A DNA stretch of 5,925 bases from an uncultured Collinsella sp. (GCA_902478985.1 CABSNH010000102.1:1-5925), one strand, 5' to 3'. Positions 1 to 5,599 are shown, counted from the stretch's first letter. Notes: a model not told the origin generated them from the sequence alone. Translations and numbers: made by a program.

Positions 1-1091
1 AACGTCTGATAGCTCATCTGCAGGCTGTTGAGGATGGCGGCCATGGTACTGGGGCCGGCAACGTTGACGTGATAGTCGCGGCCCAGGGTCTCGATAAACC
101 CGGGACGACTGACGACCTCGGCGTACAGGCCCTCAAACGGCACGAACAGAATGCCAAAGTTGGTGGTCGCGGGCACGCTCAGATACTTTTCGCAGATGTC
201 TTTGGCCTCGCGCTTCACCATGGCGTCGAGCGTCTTACGCGCGGTGGCCACCGCCTCGGCATCACCCGACTCTTGCGCGTCGATCAGATGCTCGTACGCG
301 TCGCCCGGGAATTTGGAGTCAATCGGCAGCAGCACGGGATCGCCCTCGTCTACCGGCAGCTTGACGGCAAACTCAACGCGCTCCGAGGCGCCAGGCTTGG
401 TGGCGATGTTTTCCAGATACTGGTCGGGCGTAAGGATGTCCGCCAGGATTGCACCCAACTGCACCTCGCCCAAAATGCCACGCGCCTTGACGTTGCCCAG
501 CACGCGCTTGAGGTCGCCCACGCCGGTGGCAATGGACTGCATATCGCCCAAACCCTTGTACACAGCCTCGAGCTGGTCGCTCACCTGCTTAAACGATGCA
601 GACAGGCGGTCGTTGAGCGTACGGGAGAGTTTCTCGTCCACCGTCGCGCGCATCTGATCGAGCTGCACGTTGTTGTCCTTGCGGATGGCGCCCAGCTGGG
701 CATCGACCGTCTCGCGCACCTTGTCCAGGCGGTGCTCGATGCCCTCGCGGTTGGCGCCAAGCTGTTGGGCCGTCTCGCGGCGCAGGTCATCCATACGGTC
801 GCCAGCCTGCGAGAACTCACGCGCGATGGTCAGGTAGCGTTGCTGCTCCACGGCCGCATCGGTTGTCTGCTGCTGCGCGATGGCATTTGCCGTGCGGCGG
901 GTTTCTGCCAACGCGACGTTCAGGGTGTCGAGCGCGTTGTTGGCCTGCTCGAGCGCGGTCAGCATCTCTGCCCCGCTATCGCCGCGCTCCTGCAGCTCGG
1001 CACGAAGGCCCTTAAGCTGCAGGGCACAAGCCACAGCAACCCCCACCGCCACCAAGGCGATCACAACAAGCGCAATATCAATAGCAGACAT
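1..1091 (-). CDS. rmuC: DNA recombination protein RmuC, C-terminus missing at window edge
   Basis: RmuC-family protein. In E. coli the family limits recombination at inverted repeats, and it carries a nuclease-like core whose biochemical activity is not well established. Reading from ATG at 1091, 363 residues are open to the left edge with no stop. Residues 2-23 form a hydrophobic N-terminal membrane anchor, followed by a long Gln/Glu/Ala-rich coiled-coil region (about 24-190). The conserved core then shows RGILGEVQL (204-212), LPIDSKFPG (255-263), TNFGILFVPFEGLY (310-323) and AGPSTMAAILNSLQM (345-359), all typical of RmuC and in the usual order. Perhaps 40-80 C-terminal residues are missing. 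GGCGGAG just before the ATG is the likely ribosome binding site. The gene begins 51 bases after the HTH gene, so read-through transcription is possible. The family assignment is very secure; the function in this host is inferred. Confidence 0.95.
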   Translation of the reverse strand, partial: MSAIDIALVVIALVAVGVAVACALQLKGLRAELQERGDSGAEMLTALEQANNALDTLNVALAETRRTANAIAQQQTTDAAVEQQRYLTIAREFSQAGDRMDDLRRETAQQLGANREGIEHRLDKVRETVDAQLGAIRKDNNVQLDQMRATVDEKLSRTLNDRLSASFKQVSDQLEAVYKGLGDMQSIATGVGDLKRVLGNVKARGILGEVQLGAILADILTPDQYLENIATKPGASERVEFAVKLPVDEGDPVLLPIDSKFPGDAYEHLIDAQESGDAEAVATARKTLDAMVKREAKDICEKYLSVPATTNFGILFVPFEGLYAEVVSRPGFIETLGRDYHVNVAGPSTMAAILNSLQMSYQT

Positions 1092-1142
1092 AGACTCCGC
1101 CCAACAAATCCAATCGACCATCAATCAAAACCGCGATCAATC

Positions 1143-1706
1143 TTACCCCGCCACACGCACCGGGCGCCCGGCCCCTTCTTTGGCGCCGCCCCCCTCCGCA
1201 TATTCCATAATGCGGCGCGCCGTTTCCCTGCTCACTTTTGAGTCATCACCGGCTAAGTATGCGTAAACGTTTCCCTTATTCAGATTCAAATCGCGGCAGA
1301 GACCGTAGCGCGTTACGCCCGATTCCCCTAGCGCCCCCAATGTTCTTTTTCGCATCAGGGCGTTGATTCTTCTGTCCGCCACTGGCTTTTCCTTCACCGC
1401 TCTATACGCACGCCAAACGTTGGCATAACGATTGGGAAGCTCACTTTTGGTGCATAGAGAAGCCATACTACCCGCTTGACCGTACAAGGACAAAACGCCT
1501 CGGTAACTTTCTTCCATCCACGAGCCCTCGGATAAACCCAGAACGTATTCAGCTTTTCCTTGCACCAAAGCGAGCAAAAACAGAGGCTCCGCCACGCGCG
1601 GCGCAACCGTCATCGCCTGCTCAACCAGTTTTCTAAAACTCAGCGACTGTTGTCCGGACAGCTCTCGGCAATAGCCTTTTAAGAATCCCTCAAAGGTCAG
1701 ATTCAA
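1143..1706 (-). CDS. Helix-turn-helix protein, putative antitoxin/regulator partner of the upstream nucleotidyltransferase
   Basis: Protein of 187 residues if started at TTG 1706. That start is chosen because AAGGAGG lies 7 bases upstream and the TTG overlaps the TGA stop of the preceding gene (TTGA, 1706-1703). A longer reading to 1826 has no comparable site and would run 120 bases into its neighbour. The N-terminal part (1-115) is helical and I do not recognise it. The C-terminal part (about 123-170) reads as a helix-turn-helix: RYGLCRDLNLNKGNVYAYL (133-151), then SRETARRIMEYA (159-170). The tail is Gly/Ala/Arg-rich and probably disordered. Tight coupling to a nucleotidyltransferase-fold gene suggests a DNA-binding antitoxin or autoregulator, as AbiEi is for AbiEii, but I see no clear sequence match to AbiEi. 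GC is about 48% in a sampled row, well below rmuC, which hints at acquisition by transfer. The gene is secure; the role is inferred. Confidence 0.8.
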   Translation of the reverse strand: MNLTFEGFLKGYCRELSGQQSLSFRKLVEQAMTVAPRVAEPLFLLALVQGKAEYVLGLSEGSWMEESYRGVLSLYGQAGSMASLCTKSELPNRYANVWRAYRAVKEKPVADRRINALMRKRTLGALGESGVTRYGLCRDLNLNKGNVYAYLAGDDSKVSRETARRIMEYAEGGGAKEGAGRPVRVAG

Positions 1707-2233
1707 CCGAGCACCTCCTTTTTGTATTGCCTGTATGCGCAGACCATCTCTTGATAACTCCGCTCCGAAGGCGACGACGCCAGCGCCTCTCCCTCGTCGA
1801 ATATAAGCCGTTCGAGCAGTCCCCAATCAAGTCGGTCGACGAATGCCTGACTATGAAGATCGACGATGTCGTTCGGACGGTAGGCATAGAGCTTCATTAC
1901 CGCCAGATCCTCCAAGGATGGCGTAAAGTACCTGATAAAACGCGCCCCAATATCTAAGGGAATCAAACGATCTTCGTAATTGAATGGCATCTGATCGCAA
2001 TATGCCACCGCCATACCATTCACCTCGGGGTATCGAGCTATGATCTCGCGGAGGCACCTGTCTGCCTCAAACACATCAATGTCATGTGTAACTGACCGAT
2101 TCGTCACATCGTTTAGCATGAAGGCGCTTCCTCCCACCAATACAACGCTCGGCCTATCGTCTCTTGGACCTATTTCCAGCTCCGCCTCTTCGTCAATGCC
2201 CAAAAGAGTCTGCTCTAAATCCTGCTTATACAT
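1703..2233 (-). CDS. Nucleotidyltransferase-fold protein (DUF6036-like), putative toxin of a two-gene unit
   Basis: Protein of 176 residues with the signature of minimal nucleotidyltransferases: GGSAFML (34-40), then HDIDVFE (50-56), which supplies the first two metal-binding acids D51 and D53. LDIG (93-96) offers D94 as a plausible third acid. The segment EDLAVMKLYAYRPNDIVDL (108-126) resembles the Lys/Arg/Asp helix seen in AbiEii and related families. By recall it fits the DUF6036 group best; I could not search for this. The start ATG at 2233 has AGGA 6 bases upstream. The 120 bases upstream, back to the membrane protein gene, contain an AT-rich stretch (TAGTATTAT on the minus strand) that could be a -10 region, without a convincing -35. 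The gene overlaps the HTH gene by 4 bases and has lower GC than its surroundings. Proteins of this fold can be toxins that modify tRNA or other targets, antibiotic nucleotidyltransferases, or uncharacterised enzymes, so the toxin role is inference. Confidence 0.8.
   Translation of the reverse strand: MYKQDLEQTLLGIDEEAELEIGPRDDRPSVVLVGGSAFMLNDVTNRSVTHDIDVFEADRCLREIIARYPEVNGMAVAYCDQMPFNYEDRLIPLDIGARFIRYFTPSLEDLAVMKLYAYRPNDIVDLHSQAFVDRLDWGLLERLIFDEGEALASSPSERSYQEMVCAYRQYKKEVLG
1714..1720 (-). promoter_or_regulatory. Strong Shine-Dalgarno site that fixes a TTG start
   Basis: AAGGAGG read on the minus strand, 7 bases before TTG at 1706 and inside the last codons of the nucleotidyltransferase gene. 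It is the reason for choosing the non-ATG start of the HTH gene. It implies that the second protein is made by translational coupling or at a comparable rate to the first. Confidence 0.85.
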
Positions 2234-2353
2234 AGCAAATCCTATTATTCATCTTCAATAATACTATTCAGTCGCATGACGGGACCCACAGGATGCAAGG
2301 ATTCTACTCGTGGCGACAATCCCTACTCCCTAGAAGTCCTAATGTGACAAACG

Positions 2354-2788
2354 CTAACTCTCCAAGCCGGCGCGAATGGTTGTTACGACATCGCTTAGGC
2401 GCTGGCCGAGAGCTGCCAAGTGTTCAAGTACCTCGCTGGGCGAGGCGCCGTTGAGAATGCACGTGAGGGCATACGACGCCAGAAAGATGGCCACAAGCCC
2501 TAACGGGATGAGCACGATCATCGCCAAGGTGCGCAGGCGCTGGCCCACGCGGCGACGACGCGCACGACGCTTGTCGAACGCGAGCTCCTGCGCATATGAA
2601 TCTTGCTGTACGGAATAGGCCTCTGGTGCCGATTCGCACCCGGGCACAGCTGCAGGTACAGCAGCGGGCACGACATTTTGCGCAAAGGGCTGGACTGCCG
2701 CCCCTTGCATTTGTATCTCCATGAGTCGTTGCTGCTGACGCAACATGCGCTCGGCTTGCTGCTGCGGAGTCTCAAGAAACAGATCCAT
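2354..2788 (-). CDS. Small single-pass membrane protein of unknown function
   Basis: I do not recognise this 144-residue protein. The N-terminal third is rich in Gln and Met (PQQQAERMLRQQQRLMEIQMQ, residues 8-28 approximately) and looks like a short amphipathic or coiled-coil helix. A Pro/Ala/Val linker follows (40-50). A very basic cluster, RRARRRR (74-80), then precedes one hydrophobic helix (about 87-112). By the positive-inside rule this places the N-terminus in the cytoplasm. The last 30 residues form an amphipathic helix outside the membrane. The ATG at 2788 is preferred over an in-frame TTG at 2800 because GGAGG (2798-2794) sits 5 bases before the ATG and would lie inside the longer reading. 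It is separated from rubrerythrin by a terminator and appears to be its own transcript. It could be a small divisome, envelope or signalling accessory protein; nothing in the sequence decides. Confidence 0.75.
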   Translation of the reverse strand: MDLFLETPQQQAERMLRQQQRLMEIQMQGAAVQPFAQNVVPAAVPAAVPGCESAPEAYSVQQDSYAQELAFDKRRARRRRVGQRLRTLAMIVLIPLGLVAIFLASYALTCILNGASPSEVLEHLAALGQRLSDVVTTIRAGLES

Positions 2789-2793
2789 GCTGG

Positions 2794-2798
2794 CCTCC
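2794..2798 (-). promoter_or_regulatory. Ribosome binding site deciding the membrane protein start
   Basis: GGAGG on the minus strand with 5-base spacing to ATG 2788. It argues against the in-frame TTG at 2800, which would overlap it. Confidence 0.75.
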
Positions 2799-2893
2799 AA
2801 AATCGGAGCATTCGACGCTTACGACCAGCATCCCGCACCGCCATGACCGCGACAACGCAATCGCCGGCAATAGCCACAAAGTTTCTTTTGCTC

Positions 2894-2911
2894 AAAAGCT
2901 GTCGAAAAGCT
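2894..2911. repeat. Direct repeat AAAAGCT, 11-base period
   Basis: AAAAGCT occurs at 2894-2900 and again at 2905-2911, one helical turn apart. The first copy overlaps the right arm of the CTTTTG/CAAAAG inverted repeat at 2885-2898. It could be a protein-binding site on one face of the helix. Confidence 0.55.
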
Positions 2912-2984
2912 CAACAACTCCCCTACCAGCACTTTCTCTGAGCTTTTTTCGCCAGCAATCTTTTGGCCTTCCACCCTTACGCCA

Positions 2985-3006
2985 ACTGACCAAAATCTAA
3001 CCAAAA
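2985..3006. repeat. Tandem 11-base direct repeat
   Basis: ACTGACCAAAA (2985-2995) is followed directly by TCTAACCAAAA (2996-3006), with 9 of 11 positions identical. On the minus strand this reads TTTTGGTTAGA then TTTTGGTCAGT. Spacing of one helical turn is typical of tandem regulator sites, but no regulator is identified. Confidence 0.55.
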
Positions 3007-3041
3007 GCTTGACGAAAATTGTGGAGACCGGGACCCCACAC

Positions 3042-3070
3042 AAAAAGTGCCGCCCCAAAAGGGGCGGCAC
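3042..3070 (-). terminator. Intrinsic terminator of the rubrerythrin transcript
   Basis: A perfect 10-bp GC-rich stem, GTGCCGCCCC (3047-3056) with GGGGCGGCAC (3061-3070), encloses a 4-base loop. On the minus strand it is followed at once by five T residues (3046-3042). No T-run follows on the plus strand, so it terminates leftward transcription. It lies about 160 bases past the rubrerythrin stop and beyond the long hairpin. Confidence 0.9.
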
Positions 3071-3119
3071 ACAAACTTCTAATCAGCTTTTCAGTAACGA
3101 GCACGCGACGACCCGAAGC

Positions 3120-3205
3120 GGGCCGGGAGGGCCGGACTACCTTCCCTCAACGCGACCCTGCGAAGCCGTGAGCGAGGAGGGAGGGTAGTCCGGCCCTCCC
3201 GGCCC
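3120..3205. repeat. Long imperfect palindrome (29-bp stem, 28-base loop)
   Basis: The 22 bases at 3120-3141 are the exact reverse complement of 3184-3205. Pairing continues inward past one G/T position through 3148 with 3177, giving a 29-bp stem with a single non-Watson-Crick pair. The arms are about 75% GC and built around GGCCGGGAGGGCCGG. The loop (3149-3176) contains CTGCGAAGCCGTGAGC. There is no T-run after it, so it is not a normal terminator. It sits between the rubrerythrin stop and its terminator, a common home for REP-like or MITE-like dispersed palindromes. It would also fold as a stable 3' RNA structure on the rubrerythrin mRNA. The hairpin itself is certain; its class is not. Confidence 0.85.
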
Positions 3206-3226
3206 AGCTCACGCTAGCACCACGCG

Positions 3227-3766
3227 CTAGTAGTTCACCACCTGCTCCTCAAAGTACGCCTTCGGGTGGTTACACACCGGGCACACCTCAGGCGCCTCGG
3301 CACCAACGTGCAGGTGCCCGCAGTTCAGGCACTTCCATACCTTCACGCCCTCACGCTCAAACACCTCGCCCGACTCGATGCGCTCGACGAGTTTGTTGTA
3401 GCGCTCCTCGTGGGCCTTCTCGACGGCGGCGACACCACGGAACTTCTCGGCGATCTCGGCAAAGCCCTCCTCCTCGGCGGTCTTGGCGAACTCGTCGTAC
3501 ATCGTGGTCCACTCGTAGTTCTCGCCCGCGGCGGCGTCGCGCAGGTTGTCCAGAGTGCCCGGAACGGCGCCGTCGTGCAGATACTTAAACCACAGCTTGG
3601 CGTGCTCGGACTCGTTGCCCGCCGTCTCGGCAAAGATATTCGAAATCTGAACGTAGCCATCCTTCTTGGCCTTAGATGCGTAGTAGCGATACTTGGTGTG
3701 TGCCTGGGACTCACCGGCAAAAGCGGTCTCGAGGTTCTTCTTGGTTTGGGAATTCTCAAAATCCAT
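3227..3766 (-). CDS. rbr: Rubrerythrin
   Basis: Cytoplasmic non-haem iron peroxidase that reduces hydrogen peroxide in anaerobes, taking electrons through its rubredoxin domain. The protein has 179 residues, close to the family norm. The N-terminal ferritin-like domain carries the diiron ligand pattern: E19 (AGES), E52 and H55 (NESEH), E82 and E85 (GENYE), and E116 and H119 (EKAH). The C-terminal rubredoxin-type domain has C146/C149 (CLNC) and C162/C165 (CPVC) for the Fe(SCys)4 site. The ATG at 3766 is preferred over an in-frame GTG at 3787 because the purine-rich AAGGGAAG binding site lies inside that extension and the family normally begins near MDFENSQT. The gene starts 114 bases after the glycosylase stop, in the same direction; I see no strong promoter in the gap, so co-transcription with the Rrf2 regulator is possible. 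It ends in a long hairpin followed by a terminator. Confidence 0.97.
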   Translation of the reverse strand: MDFENSQTKKNLETAFAGESQAHTKYRYYASKAKKDGYVQISNIFAETAGNESEHAKLWFKYLHDGAVPGTLDNLRDAAAGENYEWTTMYDEFAKTAEEEGFAEIAEKFRGVAAVEKAHEERYNKLVERIESGEVFEREGVKVWKCLNCGHLHVGAEAPEVCPVCNHPKAYFEEQVVNY

Positions 3767-3880
3767 AGGTGTACTTCCCTTCAACACGTGCCGCCCATAG
3801 GCTTTGAGCGACCTTGTCTTTAGGATGCCCTCAAGCCGCGAATTTAAACCTTACAATCCCGTTCTTCAGATTTGAGCGGG

Positions 3881-4786
3881 CTACACACTCAACCAACGAT
3901 CGTCCTCGGCTCGGCAAAAGCCCTCGCGCTCCAGGTCAGCTAGAATGCCCGCGATCAAGTCGCACTCGACCGGCCCGCGACCGGCTGCCGCTTCCATCTC
4001 GTTAACGCCCACCACGGCATCAGCAAGCGTAATCCCCGCCGGCTGCCCATCGCGCGCTGCCAACAACATACGCACGATATGCGCGCGCTTTTGGCGGCGC
4101 GAGCCCTCAAACTTGGACTGACGACTATAGCCCGCCGACCGCCTGGACGGATTGGGCAGTGTCTTTTTAAGATACGCGCCGTAATCCAGCAATGCGTAAT
4201 ACCACGCGCGCGGCGTGTCGGCATCGTCTTGAGGCGCGGCAAAGGGCGCGATCTCGTCCGCCGCCGCACCGGGGACCGCCGGACAGGCAGCTTGGATCAG
4301 CGGCACCAGTTCGCGATCGGGAACGGCCGGCACATCGGGAAAGAAATGATGCAAAAAGACCGTGCGCACATTGGTCTCCAAATACACGCCCGGAAGATCA
4401 AACGCAAACGAACGGATACCCTGCGCCGTTGCCGGGCCAATACCAGGCAGAGCGACCAAGTCACGCGTCTCACGCGGAAACTCCCCGTCCCAGTCCTCTA
4501 CAACGCGCTGAGCGGCCCCGTGAAGCGCCAGAGCGCGTCGGTTGTAGCCCATGCCCTGCCAAGCGTCCAAAACATCGGAAGGCGCGGCCTGGGCAAGCGC
4601 CTGCACAGTCGGAAAACGATCGAGCCACACCGGCATGCGCGCCTCCACACGCGGCACCTGTGTTTGCTGCAGCATGACCTCAGAAAGCCAAATGATGTAC
4701 GGATCGCGTGTGCGGCGCCACGGAAGGTCGCGATAACGCAGGACCCCTTCCGAACGAATCATCGAACGAAAGGGGTCCTGAATCAT
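3881..4786 (-). CDS. MutY-like HhH-GPD DNA glycosylase lacking the Fe-S cluster motif
   Basis: Base-excision repair glycosylase of the MutY/endonuclease III superfamily, 301 residues. The MutY-like start is clear: LPWR (21-24) and WLSEVMLQQTQV (33-44), in which E36 matches the catalytic Glu of MutY. The helix-hairpin-helix LPGIGPAT is at 113-120. The catalytic Asp of the superfamily is replaced by E137 in LETNVRTV. Where MutY has four cluster cysteines (after about residue 200), this protein reads LLDYGAYLKK and NPSRRSAGYSRQSKFEGSRR, with no cysteine at all. There is no recognisable 8-oxoG-reading C-terminal domain; the last 60 residues look like a small winged-helix-type segment. Automated annotation would probably say adenine glycosylase (mutY), but A:8-oxoG specificity is uncertain, so I give no symbol. 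AAGGAG lies 7 bases before ATG 4786. The gene follows the Rrf2 gene by 21 bases, so the two are almost certainly one operon. Confidence 0.88.
   Translation of the reverse strand: MIQDPFRSMIRSEGVLRYRDLPWRRTRDPYIIWLSEVMLQQTQVPRVEARMPVWLDRFPTVQALAQAAPSDVLDAWQGMGYNRRALALHGAAQRVVEDWDGEFPRETRDLVALPGIGPATAQGIRSFAFDLPGVYLETNVRTVFLHHFFPDVPAVPDRELVPLIQAACPAVPGAAADEIAPFAAPQDDADTPRAWYYALLDYGAYLKKTLPNPSRRSAGYSRQSKFEGSRRQKRAHIVRMLLAARDGQPAGITLADAVVGVNEMEAAAGRGPVECDLIAGILADLEREGFCRAEDDRWLSV
4739..4780. repeat. Inverted repeat with internal direct repeat at the glycosylase start
   Basis: The 11 bases CAGGACCCCTT (4739-4749) pair with AAGGGGTCCTG (4770-4780) across a 20-base loop. The loop region also holds CGAACGAA twice (4751-4758 and 4763-4770). 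On the mRNA the hairpin spans codons 3-16 of the glycosylase, just after its start codon, and contains a second in-frame ATG (codon 9). It could damp translation or bind a regulator; coding constraint alone is also possible. Confidence 0.6.
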
Positions 4787-4807
4787 GGCTATGCTCCTTA
4801 TGCGGCG

Positions 4808-5293
4808 CTATTCCTCCCGGTAAGCGCACGCGCAGGTGGCGTACTCGGGAAACGCTTCGCGGTTGGCGAACTTGGGATCGACGGCCGGGAACTGGCGGTG
4901 AGCGACGATGTCGCCGAGCGAAACGGAATCGAGGTAGTCGCGCATCAACGCCTGAGCTCCGGCCCACAGGGGATGATAGCAGCACGCGCCCATGCGCGCA
5001 CAGTCACCATCGGGCGCGGTGCAATCGTTCATAACCATAGGACCCTGAACGGCCTCGACGACCTGGCGGATAGTGACGTCGTCCGGACTGACCTTGAGAC
5101 GCATGCCACCGTGGACGCCACGCAGGCTCTCCACAATACCGGCCTGGACCAAACCGTGCTGAATCGAGCGGGCAAACGAATACGGGACATTGACCTCTTC
5201 GGCGGCGGTGCGAACAGAAAGCAGACGCTCCGGGTCCTCGGCAAGCATCGCCAGCATTCGAAGGGCGTAATCAGTCTTCCTCGATATGTCCAT
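4808..5293 (-). CDS. Rrf2-family transcriptional regulator, probably Fe-S containing
   Basis: Winged helix-turn-helix regulator of the IscR/NsrR/CymR family, 161 residues, normal length. The start MDISRKTDYALRML, the recognition region VPYSFARSI (36-44) and the wing RGVHGGMRL (58-66) are classic Rrf2. A cysteine set C91-x6-C98-x5-C104, with C105 and H107 adjacent, is close to the three-cysteine [Fe-S] motif of IscR and NsrR. The protein therefore probably senses iron-sulfur status, oxidants or nitric oxide; which one is not decided. An extra CAC pair (C154, C156) near the C-terminus is unusual. The ATG at 5293 has AAAGGGG 4 bases upstream. It heads a likely operon with the glycosylase 21 bases downstream, and rubrerythrin lies beyond that, a natural target for a redox regulator. 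It is not near isc/suf genes in this window, so I do not call it iscR. Confidence 0.92.
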   Translation of the reverse strand: MDISRKTDYALRMLAMLAEDPERLLSVRTAAEEVNVPYSFARSIQHGLVQAGIVESLRGVHGGMRLKVSPDDVTIRQVVEAVQGPMVMNDCTAPDGDCARMGACCYHPLWAGAQALMRDYLDSVSLGDIVAHRQFPAVDPKFANREAFPEYATCACAYREE

Positions 5294-5318
5294 TTTTCCC
5301 CTTTCAAGGAATAGGAAC

Positions 5319-5339
5319 AGCTCGAACGAGCTCCGGAGC
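5319..5339. promoter_or_regulatory. Two adjacent palindromes in the Rrf2 leader
   Basis: AGCTCGAACGAGCT (5319-5332) has 6-bp arms around AA. It overlaps by three bases the perfect palindrome GCTCCGGAGC (5330-5339). They lie 26-46 bases before the Rrf2 ATG, a plausible place for an autoregulatory operator or a leader hairpin. They do not match a motif I can name. Confidence 0.4.
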
Positions 5340-5452
5340 CGAGCTTACGTCGAGACACCAATGACCGTATGGACGCCCAAATAGCAAAACGGGTGCCCAC
5401 TGAATGCCGTGTTTGAAGCCTCTTGCATCATAAACGGCCCATAGTGCAATTT

Positions 5453-5458
5453 AGTATA
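5453..5458 (-). promoter_or_regulatory. Candidate -10 box for the Rrf2 gene
   Basis: TATACT on the minus strand (5 of 6 to TATAAT), inside an AT-rich patch in otherwise GC-rich DNA. The matching -35 is poor (TTCAAC at a 16-base spacing). It would give a leader of roughly 150 bases. The same patch, TTAGTATAACCTAA, has TTAG/CTAA ends and could be a regulator half-site pair. Confidence 0.35.
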
Positions 5459-5599
5459 ACCTAACCCCTGCTTCGTTGAACTGGTGTTGTGCAACAAACG
5501 CCTTGTTTAAACACATGTCTCAAACGGAGCTTGTCCGGGAATTGGAAGGATTTGGTTTTGGGCGAAAGGGGCCGATGGGATCAAGGTCCTATCAAACGC

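Larger units (their letters stand above)
2799..3041. other. Non-coding leader region with phased repeats upstream of the membrane protein gene
   Basis: About 240 bases between the rubrerythrin terminator and the membrane protein gene. A minus-strand reading (3070-2819) is open, but it starts inside the terminator hairpin, has no ribosome binding site, and ends 30 bases before the next gene, so I do not call it. The stretch holds several AGCTTTT/AAAAGCT words, a CTTTTG-CT-CAAAAG inverted repeat (2885-2898) and two 11-base-spaced direct repeats. It presumably contains the membrane protein promoter and 5' leader, but I find no good -10/-35 pair. Confidence 0.5.
5294..5598. other. Intergenic region upstream of the Rrf2 gene
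   Basis: About 300 bases between the Rrf2 start and the tRNA terminator. It holds a candidate minus-strand -10 near 5453 and two small palindromes near 5319-5339. A plus-strand frame from 5476 or 5515 is open but runs antisense through the terminator and the tRNA and ends inside the adapter, so I see no gene here. Confidence 0.55.

Noticed and set aside
1160..1171. Perfect 12-base palindrome CCGGGCGCCCGG
   Set aside because: It lies inside codons of the HTH gene tail in a GC-rich context and has no T-run, so chance is enough to explain it.
69..1241. A 390-residue open frame on the plus strand
   Set aside because: It is antisense to rmuC, which has several diagnostic motifs; GC-rich codon bias opens the opposite frame.
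2819..3070. An 83-residue minus-strand frame before the membrane protein
   Set aside because: It starts inside the terminator stem, lacks a ribosome binding site and has no recognised motif; treated as non-coding.
3120..3205. CRISPR-like array
   Set aside because: It is a single inverted pair with one loop, not regularly spaced direct repeats.
3266..3823. A 185-residue plus-strand open frame
   Set aside because: Antisense to rubrerythrin, whose ligands are all recognisable; the peptide is a low-complexity Leu/Gly/Val translation.
4079..5314. A 411-residue plus-strand open frame
   Set aside because: Antisense across both the glycosylase and the Rrf2 gene; it has no recognisable domain.
5455..5481. 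Partial resemblance to an IscR type 2 site (ACCCCTG core)
   Set aside because: Only the left half fits; the right half lacks the conserved bases.
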